55,744 nt of DNA from Myxococcales bacterium (GCA_030681895.1 JAUXRI010000040.1:1-55744), one strand, 5' to 3'; numbered from the stretch's first letter, positions 27,875 through 36,321 are shown. Numbers and translations are program-made. Notes: a model not told the origin generated them from the letters alone.

Positions 27875-29344
27875 TCAGTCGTTGATGACGTTGAACTCGA
27901 CGCGGCGGTTGTTGTCGCGGCCGACCGGCGTGTCGTTGCTGTCCGACGGCTTGGTCTGCCCGAAGCCCACGGCCTTCAGACGGGCTGCCTCGACGCCCTG
28001 CTTGACGAGGTAGTCCTTCACCGAGTCGGCGCGGGCCTGCGAGAGGCTCAGGTTCTGCTCGGCGACGCCCGTGTTGTCGGTGTGGCCCTCGACCTGGAGC
28101 AGCTTGATCTCGGTGTGGCTCTTGAGGATGCCGGCGATCTGATCGAGCAGCGGCGAGGAGCGCTTCTGGAGCGTCGCCTTGTTGAGGTCGAAGTACACCT
28201 TGTCCTTGATGACGAGCTTCTCCTTCGTGATCACGACGAGCTGCTTCACCTTCTCGGGGCAGCCCTGGTTCGTCGCCGGGCCCGCCTCGTTGATGCAGTT
28301 GTCGACGCGGTCGTTCACGCCGTCCTTGTCGGTGTCGGGGTACGGGCAGCCCTTGTTGTCCTTCTCGCCCACGACGTCGATGCAGGCGTCGAGACGATCG
28401 GCCGTGCCGTCGTTGTCCTTGTCGGTGTCGGGGCAGCCGTTGTTCTCCTTCGGGCCGGCCTGATCAGGGCACTTGTCGTCGTTGTCGAGGACGCCGTCCT
28501 TGTCCTTGTCGCCGTACGGGCAGCCGGCGTTCTCTTTCGGGCCAGCGGTGTCGACGCACTTGTCGTCGTTGTCGAGGACGCCGTCCTTGTCCTTGTCGCC
28601 CCACGGGCAGCCTGCGTTCTCTTTCGGGCCCGCGACGTCGACGCACTTGTCGGCCTTGTCGAGCGTGCCGTCCTTGTCCTTGTCCTCGACGGGGCAGCCC
28701 TTCGTCTCTTTGGGACCGGCCTGATCAGGACACTTGTCGTCGTCGCCAGCGATGCCGTCGTCGTCGAAGTCGGCCTCGGCCGGAATGGTGTCAGGCGCGC
28801 CGATGCTGACCGAGAGGCCGGCCATCAGAATGCTGTGCGGGCCCATCAGGCGGAACGTCACGACGGGGCCGACGTGGAGCGCCTCGACGAGCGAGAACTC
28901 GTAGCCGGTGCCGAGGTCGAAGCCGGGCCCGAGCTCGCCGACCTGCTTCGAGGGCGCGTAGACGAAGTGGGCGTCGAAGTACCAGCTGCCGAGCAGGTTG
29001 CCCCGGTGCGTGGTGCCCGGGTTGAAGAGGTAGCCCTTCTCGTCATTGAAGAGCCGCAGGCGCAGGCCGATGCCCACGCCGAACGCCGCGCCCTGGTCGA
29101 GGTAGCCGAGGAAGTTGTTGAAGGTCGAGATGCCGAAGCCCTCGATCTGGGGCGCGAGCGGACCGAGCACTCCCTTGAGGAGCGTGGTGTCGACCTTGAT
29201 GGTCGCGCCCGTGAGTGGGACGGCGCGATCGATGCCGGTGCCGCCTCCCATGTCGAGGTGGATGTTGACCGGAGACTGCTCGGCGAACACGGACAGCGAA
29301 GCGAGTAGCGCCGTCAGGGTGACGAGCCGGAAGTGCGTTTGCAT
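27875..29344 (-). CDS. OmpA-family outer-membrane protein with thrombospondin type 3 repeats
   Basis: 489 aa from ATG 29344, chosen because the signal peptide MQTHFRLVTLTALLASLSV begins there and GAGGGG lies upstream; the frame opens ten codons earlier. Residues about 20-220 are beta-rich and probably form the membrane barrel. About 225-370 holds six to seven Asp-rich calcium-binding repeats of the TSP3 type (DKDKDGVLDNDDKCVD). The C-terminal OmpA domain (about 385-489) has VYFDLNKATLQ, VEGHTDNTG and GRDNNRRVEF, the peptidoglycan-binding signature. It should link the outer membrane to the cell wall. Confidence 0.93.
   Translation of the reverse strand: MQTHFRLVTLTALLASLSVFAEQSPVNIHLDMGGGTGIDRAVPLTGATIKVDTTLLKGVLGPLAPQIEGFGISTFNNFLGYLDQGAAFGVGIGLRLRLFNDEKGYLFNPGTTHRGNLLGSWYFDAHFVYAPSKQVGELGPGFDLGTGYEFSLVEALHVGPVVTFRLMGPHSILMAGLSVSIGAPDTIPAEADFDDDGIAGDDDKCPDQAGPKETKGCPVEDKDKDGTLDKADKCVDVAGPKENAGCPWGDKDKDGVLDNDDKCVDTAGPKENAGCPYGDKDKDGVLDNDDKCPDQAGPKENNGCPDTDKDNDGTADRLDACIDVVGEKDNKGCPYPDTDKDGVNDRVDNCINEAGPATNQGCPEKVKQLVVITKEKLVIKDKVYFDLNKATLQKRSSPLLDQIAGILKSHTEIKLLQVEGHTDNTGVAEQNLSLSQARADSVKDYLVKQGVEAARLKAVGFGQTKPSDSNDTPVGRDNNRRVEFNVIND
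28300..28760 (-). repeat. Tandem ~72-90-bp coding repeats (TSP3 calcium-binding units)
   Basis: Successive units within the ompA-type gene encode DKDKDG-x-LD-x-DDKC(V/P)D, then AGPKEN-x-GCP. At least two adjacent units are almost identical at the nucleotide level, pointing to recent duplication. Asp side chains in each unit bind calcium in known TSP3 proteins. Confidence 0.75.
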
Positions 29345-29411
29345 CGAACAGAACCCCTCGAAGGAAGCGGCCAACCGAAGGGCGCGGACTTACGGCTTTC
29401 CCAGCAAGTGT

Positions 29412-30581
29412 CTACTGGTTTTTGCCGCGACGCCGAGCGGCTCGCGTCAAGCACCAGCCGAGGAGCGCAAGCCAGCCCGTTCCATCTGCCGCGCCACATC
29501 CACAGCCTTTCGGCGCGGGGTAGTCGGTCGGGAGCGCCTGGAGCACGAACGGCAAGGAGGGCTCGACTCCCGCGTCGGCGAGGCCGGCATCAGGCAACGC
29601 GCCCGCATCGACGGTTCCGCCTGCATCGACCCGGCCCGCGTCGACCATGCCGGCGTCGGGAACACCCGCGTCCATCGGAGGGCTGATGGTGCCGCCGTCG
29701 CCGAGGCACTCCGAGACGTTCATCGCGCGCGTCGCGGCGCAGCTCGCCGGGCCGGCGCAGGTTGGATCAGGCAGCGCCATCGGCCGTGACGCCGTGCCGA
29801 TGTCGGACAGCCGCGGGTACGCAGGTCGAATGCCGCGCCAGTGGTTCGCCGTGGGAGGAAACTCCATCCACCCCCAGACGCGCTCCTGGTACGGCGCCGA
29901 GCCTGAAGGGCACGAGCCCGGCCGGCACACGCCACGCGTCGTCGAGAACGCCGGGTTGTTCGGGTTGTTCGACGTCGAGAGCCCGTTGTACGCCCACGTC
30001 GCGCTGTACCAGTGCTCGACGATGCGGGGCTGGTTGTCGCCGACGCAGTTCGTCGCTCGCCACTTCTCGGTGAGAATCTGCATGCCCGTCGCGAGGTTGT
30101 AGAGCGCGTCGGACGCCACCCGGCTGCGATCGTACGAAGGCGTCGCGTCGAACGAGCGCATGCCGCTGGTGACCTGACCGACGCCGTAGCCGCAGTCGAA
30201 CGAGATGATGGTCTGCGAGGGTCTGCCGCGTTGATCGGCCGGCGTCGTCGGTGGGCAGAACTGACGCCAGCCGCTCTCCTGCATCGAGATGGCCTTGATC
30301 AGCTCGCACGGGAAACGCGCCGGCTGGCTCGTCGGCGGGTTGGGCCGGTTGCAGCCCGCGCCGAGGTTGCTCACGTTCGGGCCGCTCGCGCCCCAGAACG
30401 AAGGCCCCTTCGAGACCGTGTCGAAGATCACCTGCCACTGCGCGAGGGTCGGGTCGGTGCCGGGCACGGCTTCCACGGCGCAGCTGCCGGTGTTGCCGGT
30501 GCTCGAGAGTGTGTACGACGGGCAGAACTGCGCGAGCGCGTGGCCCGACACGAGGAGCGCCGCGAGCGTCAGCGTTCTCAT
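29412..30581 (-). CDS. Lytic-transglycosylase-like secreted protein with DAG linker and MYXO-CTERM-like tail
   Basis: 389 aa. Sec signal ending at GHALAQ. The core (about 60-250) has AISMQESGWRQF (catalytic-Glu pattern ExSGW) and CGYGVGQVTSGM, matching the lysozyme-like fold of lytic transglycosylases, with additional Cys pairs. A DAG-rich linker (about 305-345) leads to PKGCGCGAADG, a hydrophobic stretch and ARRRGKNQ, a MYXO-CTERM-type sorting tail. Probably remodels or attacks peptidoglycan at the cell surface; a predatory role is inference. The ATG overlaps the stop of the upstream gene (ATGA), so the two are coupled. Confidence 0.83.
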   Translation of the reverse strand: MRTLTLAALLVSGHALAQFCPSYTLSSTGNTGSCAVEAVPGTDPTLAQWQVIFDTVSKGPSFWGASGPNVSNLGAGCNRPNPPTSQPARFPCELIKAISMQESGWRQFCPPTTPADQRGRPSQTIISFDCGYGVGQVTSGMRSFDATPSYDRSRVASDALYNLATGMQILTEKWRATNCVGDNQPRIVEHWYSATWAYNGLSTSNNPNNPAFSTTRGVCRPGSCPSGSAPYQERVWGWMEFPPTANHWRGIRPAYPRLSDIGTASRPMALPDPTCAGPASCAATRAMNVSECLGDGGTISPPMDAGVPDAGMVDAGRVDAGGTVDAGALPDAGLADAGVEPSLPFVLQALPTDYPAPKGCGCGAADGTGWLALLGWCLTRAARRRGKNQ

Positions 30582-31585
30582 CGGCGCACCCCCGCCACGT
30601 CGACGATGCCGGTGGGCAACGTGAGCGGCACGGGCCTGAAGTCCTTCACGCTCACCGCGTAGACCGACGGCGCGTCACCGGGCACTTCGTGGCGAACGAA
30701 GACCAGGCCTTCGGCGATGACGCGGACGCGCTCGAAGCCCGCACCGTGTGAGGGCAGGGCGACACCATCTCGTCCCGCCCAGCGCAGCCCCTGTCCCTGG
30801 CCGGCCGAGTACGCGACACCTGATGGCAGCACCGTGGGGAGCAGCGCGACGGTGTCACCTTCGGCGAGGCGCTCGCGGCGGCCGGTCAGCAGCTCGACAC
30901 GCTCGACGAACCAGCGCTCGACGCCGGGCTCCGCGATGGTGAACAGCACTGCCTTCTTCGCGGCGTCGACGGTGAAGTCGTGCGCGAGGGCCGGGAGCGA
31001 CGGGACGAGCGTGCGCACCGCGAGCGTGTCGACATTCACCGCGATCAGCCGCGCGCCCTCGGGGCCTGCGACGTAGAGAATGAGCTCGTGCTCGAAGACG
31101 CCGGCGAGGTGCGTCCAGAAGCCCTTCGTCTCGAAGACGGTCCGCGCGCGGCCTGACGCGACCGAGACCTCGGTGATGGTGAGCGAGTCGACGCGGAAGG
31201 AGTCTGGGGACTCGGCGCCTGGCACGCCGCGCTCGACGAAGAGGCGCTGACCGATGAGCACCGGCTGCGACGCGCGCACCACGTTGGTGGCGAGCGTTCG
31301 GTCGGGCTGGCCCGGCGTGACGATGGTGAGGGTCGACGCGAACGAGAGGTCGCGCGTTAGCGACGGAACCCGAACGATGGCGAGGCTGCGTGAGCCGGGC
31401 AGGGCGACGGCGCGAAACGTCTCGTCGGGCTGCACCTGCAGACGTGCGAAGGGCTCCGCGAGTGGGCTGCCTGCTTCCATCGACTGCCACCGCACCTCGA
31501 GCGTCGACGAGGCGACGTCTTTCGAGACGACGGCCAGCTCCAGCGGCGCGGCGGCGAGGCAGGTGACGAGGGCGAACGAGACCAT
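30578..31585 (-). CDS. Exported protein of unknown function, propeller-like
   Basis: 335 aa with a short Sec signal (MVSFALVTCLAAAP). The body is nearly all beta-strand-like with repeating blocks of about 40-50 residues (for example SRSLAIVRVPSLTRDLSFAS, GARLIAVNVDTLAVRTLVPS, GDAPSVYAVSVKDFRPVPL), which suggests a beta-propeller. No catalytic motif is seen. It is translationally coupled to the transglycosylase-like gene downstream, so a supporting role on the same envelope target is plausible. Confidence 0.75.
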   Translation of the reverse strand: MVSFALVTCLAAAPLELAVVSKDVASSTLEVRWQSMEAGSPLAEPFARLQVQPDETFRAVALPGSRSLAIVRVPSLTRDLSFASTLTIVTPGQPDRTLATNVVRASQPVLIGQRLFVERGVPGAESPDSFRVDSLTITEVSVASGRARTVFETKGFWTHLAGVFEHELILYVAGPEGARLIAVNVDTLAVRTLVPSLPALAHDFTVDAAKKAVLFTIAEPGVERWFVERVELLTGRRERLAEGDTVALLPTVLPSGVAYSAGQGQGLRWAGRDGVALPSHGAGFERVRVIAEGLVFVRHEVPGDAPSVYAVSVKDFRPVPLTLPTGIVDVAGVRR

Positions 31586-31655
31586 GCCGCCCGCCTACCC
31601 TGATTGGTCTGGCCGCGTCACCTCACAGCCACGGGTGGGATCGCCAGGGTGACAC

Positions 31656-33704
31656 CTACCGCGTAGGCCGGTTGGCCCGGTCGAGCCCGCCGCCTGCCGT
31701 CACCCAGCCCCGGCGCGCCGTTTCTTGCGCAGGCACGTCGAAGGCCTCGACCCGGCCGCTGCGCGCGCTCGCAACCCACCGCCCACGCGCCAGGACCGTC
31801 GAGCCAACGAAGGACGTGTTGTTCGACGCGGCGACCGGCAGTGGACAGGTGAAGCGCACGAGGCCGTCGAGCCCGACTTCGTACAGATCAGTGCTGCTCG
31901 CGATCAGCACCGACGGACTCGAGGTGACGAGCGGCTCGGTGAGGCACGCCTCGAACGCGCTGGAGCCGGCAGGGACCTGCCAGATGAACGGGGGACGAGG
32001 CGTCGCCGGGTCGATCACCATGAACCAGCGCGAGCAGAGGCTGTTGCTGTCGAGCGCGATGAGGTGGCCATGCGCCAGGAGCGTGTTGCGGGTTCCCCAG
32101 TATGCGTTGGCGTTCTGGAACGTGACGGCCCCGTTCCTCGCGTCGCGAAGGGCGGCAGGAAATGCGGTGGTCAGCGTCCCGGCGAAGGCGTTGGCCGGCA
32201 CCGCAGCGCTGCCGGGAACGTCGAGAAGCCACCGCGGCAACCCATTCGCCGAGGTGGCGATCAAGGCGTGCCTCCACAGATCTTCGTACGCGTAGACGGT
32301 GTCTTCGTCGGCGATGGCGCTGGCGAGGTAGGTCGACTGCATCTTCCAGGCGAAGGCGCCGCTCGAGGCGTCGAGCGCGACGATCCACGAGGTCCACGCG
32401 GCGCCGCCTTCGTTGATGCGCAAGTTGAGGAAGACGCGCGGCGGCGTGCCGACCACCCCTGCCGAGATCATCCACAGGGCCACGCCTTCACGCAGGCCGA
32501 GCGTCGCGACGAAGTCGGCGCGAGACCTCGACCACTGGAGCGTGCCGTCGATCGCCGAGCGCGCCTCGACCCGGTGTCCTCCGGTCGTCGAGCTGCCCGC
32601 GTCGCGAAGCAGGAGGATGAGCTGGGTGTCCGAGACGAGCATCAGCGGGCTCATCGGGGTCGGGTAGGTCGAGCCCTCGTTGGGCACGCCCGCCATTCGT
32701 GTCCGGAACCGCTCGGTGCCGTCGAAGGCGACGCTGACGAGCCACGTCGTGCTGCCGATGTTCTCGAGCCAGAACACGTTGCCGGAGCGATCGCCGACGC
32801 CGGGGAACACGAGCGCGCCGCCCGCCGACTGGTAGCTCCACGCCGGTCGTAGGGGCGTCGCCTGGGGCTGGGCGCATCGGCCCTGCTGGCAGCGCCCTTC
32901 TGAACGACACGGCGTCGCAGGCGCACACGTCGAGCCTTCAGGTGCCGACACCTCACGGCATTCTCCGGTGACACAGACCTTCGCGGTCACGCACGTGTTG
33001 GGTCCGCACGCCGTCCCGTCGACAACCTCGGTGATGCCGCAGCCTGTTCGCGCGTCGCACGATGGGGCCTGGCACGGGTTCGACGGGAACGCGCACGTCG
33101 TCGCTGCGTGCACGCAGCCGCTCTCTTCTGCGCAGGCGTCGTCGGTGCAGGCGTTGCCGTCGTCACAGCTCCGCGCGGCGCCGAGGCACCGGCCCTGACG
33201 GCAGGCGCCCGCCTCGATGCAGGGTGTGCTGCAGGCCGAGTCTTCGACTGCATCGACCTCGACACAGGTGCCCTCGGCCGTCGGCTTCATCGCGCGGCAG
33301 GCCGCCGGTGCCGGAGCGCAGGCGATGGGTGCCGTCGCGGTGCCGGTGAGCTCGAGCTGGAGCGATGCCTGCCCAGCGCCGACCGTGACGGTCTTCGAGA
33401 AGGAGCCCACGGTGGTTGGGAGGAAGAGCAGCTCGAAGGAGACGGTCTCTCCGCCGGGGATCTCGAGGCTCGACGGACCCACGAACGGCGCCGGCACCTG
33501 CACCGGAACGCTCTGGCTCGCGCGAGAGGGGTTCGTCAGCTCGGCGCGAAGGCTCGTCGAGTCACCGACCAGCGTGACGGGGAAGTCGAGCTGCGCTGGC
33601 GAGAGGCGGAGCACGGCATCGGTCCCGACGAGCTCCGGCTTCCTGCACGAGAGCAGTCCGACGACGAGGAAGAGCCACAGCTGGGATCCGGTGGTGATCT
33701 TCAC
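31656..33704 (-). CDS. Lipoprotein with abnormal-spindle-like domain, Cys-rich region and propeller
   Basis: 682 aa from GTG 33704, with AGGAGG about nine bases upstream. The lipobox is VGLLSC. Residues about 30-130 resemble choice-of-anchor/ASH (ASPM-SPD2-Hydin) beta-sandwich domains (LSPAQLDFPVTLVGDS, SFSKTVTVGAG). About 132-285 is Cys-rich, with repeated CDDGNACTDDAC-type blocks. The rest (about 290-660) carries propeller-like strands with Trp-rich ends (RPAWSYQSAGG, SGAFAWKMQS, GLPRWLLDVPG), as in PQQ-type propellers. Function unknown; an envelope location is likely. Confidence 0.82.
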   Translation of the reverse strand: MKITTGSQLWLFLVVGLLSCRKPELVGTDAVLRLSPAQLDFPVTLVGDSTSLRAELTNPSRASQSVPVQVPAPFVGPSSLEIPGGETVSFELLFLPTTVGSFSKTVTVGAGQASLQLELTGTATAPIACAPAPAACRAMKPTAEGTCVEVDAVEDSACSTPCIEAGACRQGRCLGAARSCDDGNACTDDACAEESGCVHAATTCAFPSNPCQAPSCDARTGCGITEVVDGTACGPNTCVTAKVCVTGECREVSAPEGSTCAPATPCRSEGRCQQGRCAQPQATPLRPAWSYQSAGGALVFPGVGDRSGNVFWLENIGSTTWLVSVAFDGTERFRTRMAGVPNEGSTYPTPMSPLMLVSDTQLILLLRDAGSSTTGGHRVEARSAIDGTLQWSRSRADFVATLGLREGVALWMISAGVVGTPPRVFLNLRINEGGAAWTSWIVALDASSGAFAWKMQSTYLASAIADEDTVYAYEDLWRHALIATSANGLPRWLLDVPGSAAVPANAFAGTLTTAFPAALRDARNGAVTFQNANAYWGTRNTLLAHGHLIALDSNSLCSRWFMVIDPATPRPPFIWQVPAGSSAFEACLTEPLVTSSPSVLIASSTDLYEVGLDGLVRFTCPLPVAASNNTSFVGSTVLARGRWVASARSGRVEAFDVPAQETARRGWVTAGGGLDRANRPTR

Positions 33705-33797
33705 GGCGTCGCGACCTCCTGGCGGCCGCGTACTCCGAATGCTGTCGCGGAGTCACTCGAGCGAGGCGTGGCAGGCGGAACGACGCTCACGCACCGG

Positions 33798-34045
33798 ATG
33801 GTCCCGCACTTGGACGAATTTCGAACCGCCAACCGGAAGCGAAGGTCGAGGTTGTTCTCGGCCGGGCGAGCAACGACTACACGTACCCTGCGTCGTACAT
33901 CCTGAACGGTGATGGCGGTCGAAGCCCAGTTGGCGCGGCCGTGCACACTTTCGATTATTACCCGTACCCACTGTTGTCGTTCTCAAAGTTCCAAGTGCAC
34001 TGCCACGACGGTGTCGTGACGAGCCTTGAGATGTTTGACGACTGA
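33798..34045 (+). pseudogene. Remnant of a small protein gene (frameshifted)
   Basis: An ATG at 33798 opens MVPHLDEFRTA in one frame. Shortly after, the next frame but one carries a coding-like run from about 33833 to the TGA at 34043-34045, including VVLGRASNDYTYPASYIL, HTFDYYPYPLLSFSKF and QVHCHDGVVTSLEMFDD. A single-base change near 33830 would join them into a protein of about 82 residues. Codon choice (TAT, TTT, CTT) is unlike the host genes. I do not recognise the family. A hairpin that could end this transcript follows 62 bp later. The N-terminal part matches the repeats at 34150 and 34738. Confidence 0.45.
33809..33830 (+). repeat. LDEFR repeat, copy A
   Basis: CTTGGACGAATTTCGAACC and three more bases. 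Translated in the frame of ATG 33798 it gives LDEFRTA. It is shared nearly base for base with copies at 34150 and 34738; sequence on either side differs. Confidence 0.7.
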
Positions 34046-34107
34046 ATGATCGAGGGGTCTGGGCGGATGCCTCTCGGCGCAGGGTTCTACCGGCCAAGTC
34101 CCCTAAC

Positions 34108-34139
34108 GAAGAAGCCCCGGCAGAACCGAGGCTTTCTTC
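34108..34139. terminator. Hairpin, probable bidirectional terminator
   Basis: GAAGAAGCC-c-CGG, loop CAGAA, CCG-a-GGC-t-TTCTTC: a long stem with one mismatch and one bulge. It lies between the remnant ending at 34045 (plus) and the gene ending at 34206 (minus), so it could serve both. T-rich bases follow the stem within the arm itself. Confidence 0.6.
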
Positions 34140-34149
34140 GAAGCTCCTA

Positions 34150-34177
34150 CCTGGACGAATTTCGAACCGCTGTGATG
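34150..34177 (+). repeat. LDEFR repeat, copy B
   Basis: CCTGGACGAATTTCGAACC continuing as GCTGTGATGG. It would translate as YLDEFRTAVM. It lacks the upstream ATG seen in copies A and C and lies 11 bp after the hairpin at 34108-34139. Confidence 0.7.
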
Positions 34178-34205
34178 GGGTGCAGCGGGCAGCGTGAGCG
34201 CTTGA

Positions 34206-34640
34206 TCAGCCGGTGACGGCGGCGATGAGGGCCGAGCGCTTCTTCAGTTGCTTACTGATCTCCTCGACACTCGGGAACAATCCTCCCGCCGAGCAAGCTG
34301 CCTCGACAAAAGCACCGTCGAGAATCACCGCGACGCACGGCCAGTTGTAGCTGGTGGCCTTGAACCCGCTGATGCGTTTCAAGATCCACGGCAGGACCAC
34401 CTTTTCAAACGCAACGCTTGTCGCATCGGAGACGAGCGCCTCGTCGACCGACAAGATTCGGAGGTAGGTCGATGAGTAGGTCGCGCAGTAGGGAACGCCC
34501 TTCGTCATGTTCGGCCCGTGCCGCGTCTGAAAGGCAAGCAACTCCAAGTCAGGGAGCAGCGAGCGAGCCAACTGCCGCGCGAGCTTCTTGTCGGTCAGGT
34601 ACCGCTCGCCATTGGCCGGTGGTGCGTAGGCAGTTCGCAT
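34206..34640 (-). CDS. Orphan hypothetical protein in accessory patch
   Basis: 144 aa from ATG 34640; a longer frame exists, but its upstream part runs through a terminator hairpin and a repeat, so I reject it. A GGAG lies very close (two to four bases) to the ATG. No signal peptide or clear membrane helix. Blocks visible: ERYLTDKKLARQLARSLL, GVPYCATYSSTYLRI, AVILDGAFVEAACSAGG and a basic C-terminus (KQLKKRSALIA). I do not recognise it. Codon use is less GC3-rich than that of its neighbours, and LDEFR repeats with hairpins flank it on both sides, so horizontal acquisition is likely. Confidence 0.6.
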   Translation of the reverse strand: MRTAYAPPANGERYLTDKKLARQLARSLLPDLELLAFQTRHGPNMTKGVPYCATYSSTYLRILSVDEALVSDATSVAFEKVVLPWILKRISGFKATSYNWPCVAVILDGAFVEAACSAGGLFPSVEEISKQLKKRSALIAAVTG

Positions 34641-34695
34641 TGCTCCTGCCGGTGTCGAGCACTCGGGTTCTGATGTCCACGTCCCCCGAAAAAGA

Positions 34696-34721
34696 AAAGG
34701 CCCCGGCGGACCGGGGCCTTT
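34696..34721 (-). terminator. Strong intrinsic terminator
   Basis: Perfect 11-bp stem AAAGGCCCCGG / CCGGGGCCTTT with a four-base loop. On the minus strand it is followed by TTTTCTTTTTC, an almost continuous U tract. It would end minus-strand transcription coming from the 34885-35193 gene, insulating the orphan gene beyond it. Confidence 0.85.
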
Positions 34722-34726
34722 CACTG

Positions 34727-34768
34727 ATGCTCCCGTACTTGGACGAATTTCGATCTGCCGTGATGGAG
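34727..34768 (+). repeat. LDEFR repeat, copy C, with an ATG
   Basis: ATG CTC CCG TAC followed by TTGGACGAATTTCGATCTGC and CGTGATGG. It translates as MLPYLDEFRSAVM and parallels copy A (MVPHLDEFRTA). The frame continues (ELISQRAP) but then runs antisense into another gene, so this looks like the 5' fragment of a lost gene. It sits 6 bp after the terminator at 34696-34721. Confidence 0.65.
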
Positions 34769-34884
34769 TTGATCTCTCAACGCGCCCCATGTCAGAGCCT
34801 GAGCCGCCACCTCTCGAGCTCACTCAATGCGAGAGAGACGAGTCGCCCGCGAACTCGTCGTGCATCCGCTTGCCAGTATCGGAC

Positions 34885-35193
34885 TCACCGGCCACTTTGG
34901 AAGGCAGCCATCAACGTCGTCGCGACCCACGCCGCGCCGCCGCACATCGTCGCCACCGCCAGAAAGAAAAGGCCGATCAACACGCGACTGCGCGCAATGC
35001 GGCTCACCACCGTGAGCGGAGCGGTATCAGCCGTCGGATCAGGCCTGGGCTGCGGGCCGGCGCCAAGGCTGCCGAGGATCACGACGACGTCGGCCGCGGC
35101 GTAGCCCTCGTTGACGAGCGTGGCGTGCATCACCTCGGCGCTCTGGCCGGCCGCGTGGAGGGTTCTGGCGCGCTCGAAGAGCGTCTGCGTCAT
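34885..35193 (-). CDS. Small membrane protein
   Basis: 102 aa from ATG 35193 (a GTG immediately upstream is possible). The N-terminal helix MTQTLFERARTLHAAGQSA is followed by ADVVVILGSLG and a Pro-rich link. One or two membrane segments occupy about 67-97 (VLIGLFFLAVATMCGGAAWV). No family recognised. It precedes the terminator at 34696-34721 on the same strand. 21 bp separate it from the end of the next upstream gene, so it is probably the last gene of that transcript. Confidence 0.65.
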   Translation of the reverse strand: MTQTLFERARTLHAAGQSAEVMHATLVNEGYAAADVVVILGSLGAGPQPRPDPTADTAPLTVVSRIARSRVLIGLFFLAVATMCGGAAWVATTLMAAFQSGR

Positions 35194-35214
35194 CACGTGG
35201 TGGAACGTACTCGT

Positions 35215-36321
35215 TCACGGCTCGCGCAGCCGCAGCACCTTCCAGCCGAACGGCGTGCGCAGGCGCAACAACCGCGGCGCGCCGTCGTCGGCGTTGAGCC
35301 AGCCCGTCACCTTCACCGTGACCCGGCTGTCGGCATCGATCGTCGCGAACGTGCCCCCGTCGGGTCTCGTCGTCGCGGTGGGCAGGGTGAGCTCGACGAT
35401 GCCGCCGGTCTCCGAGAACAGCTGCGCACGATCGAACGCCTCTTCAGGCACTGCGGAACTCTCACGGTCGATCGCCTCGGCCGACAGGTTGTGGATCTCG
35501 AGAGCGAGCGCACATTTTCCCCGGACGCAGCGCAGCGCGCCGACCTTCACCTCCGTCACGCCAGCCTGGAGCACGACGGCTTCGCCGGCGGGAGGGAGAC
35601 GCTCGAGCTGGTCGGCGATCTCGGCTGCGACGGCGCGGGTCCACTGCGTCTCGATCGCCGCCGCCTTGCGCAGCCGTTCGGCGAGCACTGGGCGCTTCCA
35701 GCCCTGCCAGGTGCCAGCAGCGTTCAGCGCGTCGTCGAGCCCGCGGAGCTCCCGGTCGGGTCGACCGAGGTTTGCCGCCGACAACCGCACCGCGGGGAGC
35801 GGCGTGAGGGCCTCGAGCGCCGAGTCGACGTGCGCCATCGTCGTCTCCTGCCGGCGCAGCGTCATCGCCTCGGGCACCGCGCGGCAGGTCGCCGTGAACG
35901 CGCTCTTCGTGAACGTCACCGGCAGCGTTGCGCCGAGAGTGACGGACCCCGAGCCCACCAGCTCCAGCTCCGTCAGATCGCGATCCCACACGGTCAGGGT
36001 CATTCGATCGCCGCGTGCCAGCGTGACGGGAAAACCTGCCAGTGCCCAGTCAGCGTCGTCAGGGCCGTTCACCAGCCCCGAGCTCACGCCGTTGACGCTC
36101 AGCGACACCCGAAGATCGGCGCCCGCGAACGAGTCGTAGCGGAGCCTCGGGACCGAGACCTGACAGAGCACCACCGTCGTCGCGGGCAACGCCATCGTCT
36201 CTGGTTCGAGGCCCCGAAAGGTCTCCCAGGTGTCATCGAGCTGCGGAACGAACGCTCGCTCGAGCGTCCCTGCAAACGCTCCGAGGCCCAACAGCGCAGT
36301 GGTGAGAAAGAGAAGTCGCAT
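35215..36321 (-). CDS. Exported hypothetical protein
   Basis: 368 aa from ATG 36321, where a clean signal peptide starts (MRLLFLTTALLGLGAFAG); the open frame extends 44 codons upstream with shadow-like composition. The first half has beta-rich segments with RMTLTVWDRDLTELE, reminiscent of a C2-like sandwich. The middle is helical (ALEALTPLPAVRLSAANL). The end is beta-rich again. Two Cys in RCVRGKCALAL. No known function. Confidence 0.72.
   Translation of the reverse strand: MRLLFLTTALLGLGAFAGTLERAFVPQLDDTWETFRGLEPETMALPATTVVLCQVSVPRLRYDSFAGADLRVSLSVNGVSSGLVNGPDDADWALAGFPVTLARGDRMTLTVWDRDLTELELVGSGSVTLGATLPVTFTKSAFTATCRAVPEAMTLRRQETTMAHVDSALEALTPLPAVRLSAANLGRPDRELRGLDDALNAAGTWQGWKRPVLAERLRKAAAIETQWTRAVAAEIADQLERLPPAGEAVVLQAGVTEVKVGALRCVRGKCALALEIHNLSAEAIDRESSAVPEEAFDRAQLFSETGGIVELTLPTATTRPDGGTFATIDADSRVTVKVTGWLNADDGAPRLLRLRTPFGWKVLRLREP

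Larger units (their letters stand above)
33705..34205. other. 500-bp gap: accessory patch with remnants
   Basis: No intact gene. It holds a 5'-truncated or frame-shifted coding remnant (33798-34045), a hairpin (34108-34139) and two copies of a 21-bp repeat (33809 and 34150). Base composition is less GC-rich and less GC3-biased than in the neighbouring genes, which points to imported DNA. Confidence 0.6.

Noticed and set aside
33811..33830. tRNA fragment (the reverse strand reads GGTTCGAAATTCGTCCA)
   Set aside because: It resembles a T-loop, but the five-base T stem cannot form and no acceptor, D or anticodon arms are nearby.
33809..34768. Integron attC-type array
   Set aside because: Cassette-like spacing suggested it, but no convincing RYYYAAC/GTTRRRY core pairs flank the genes (CCCTAAC and GTTAGGG are near misses) and no integrase is present.
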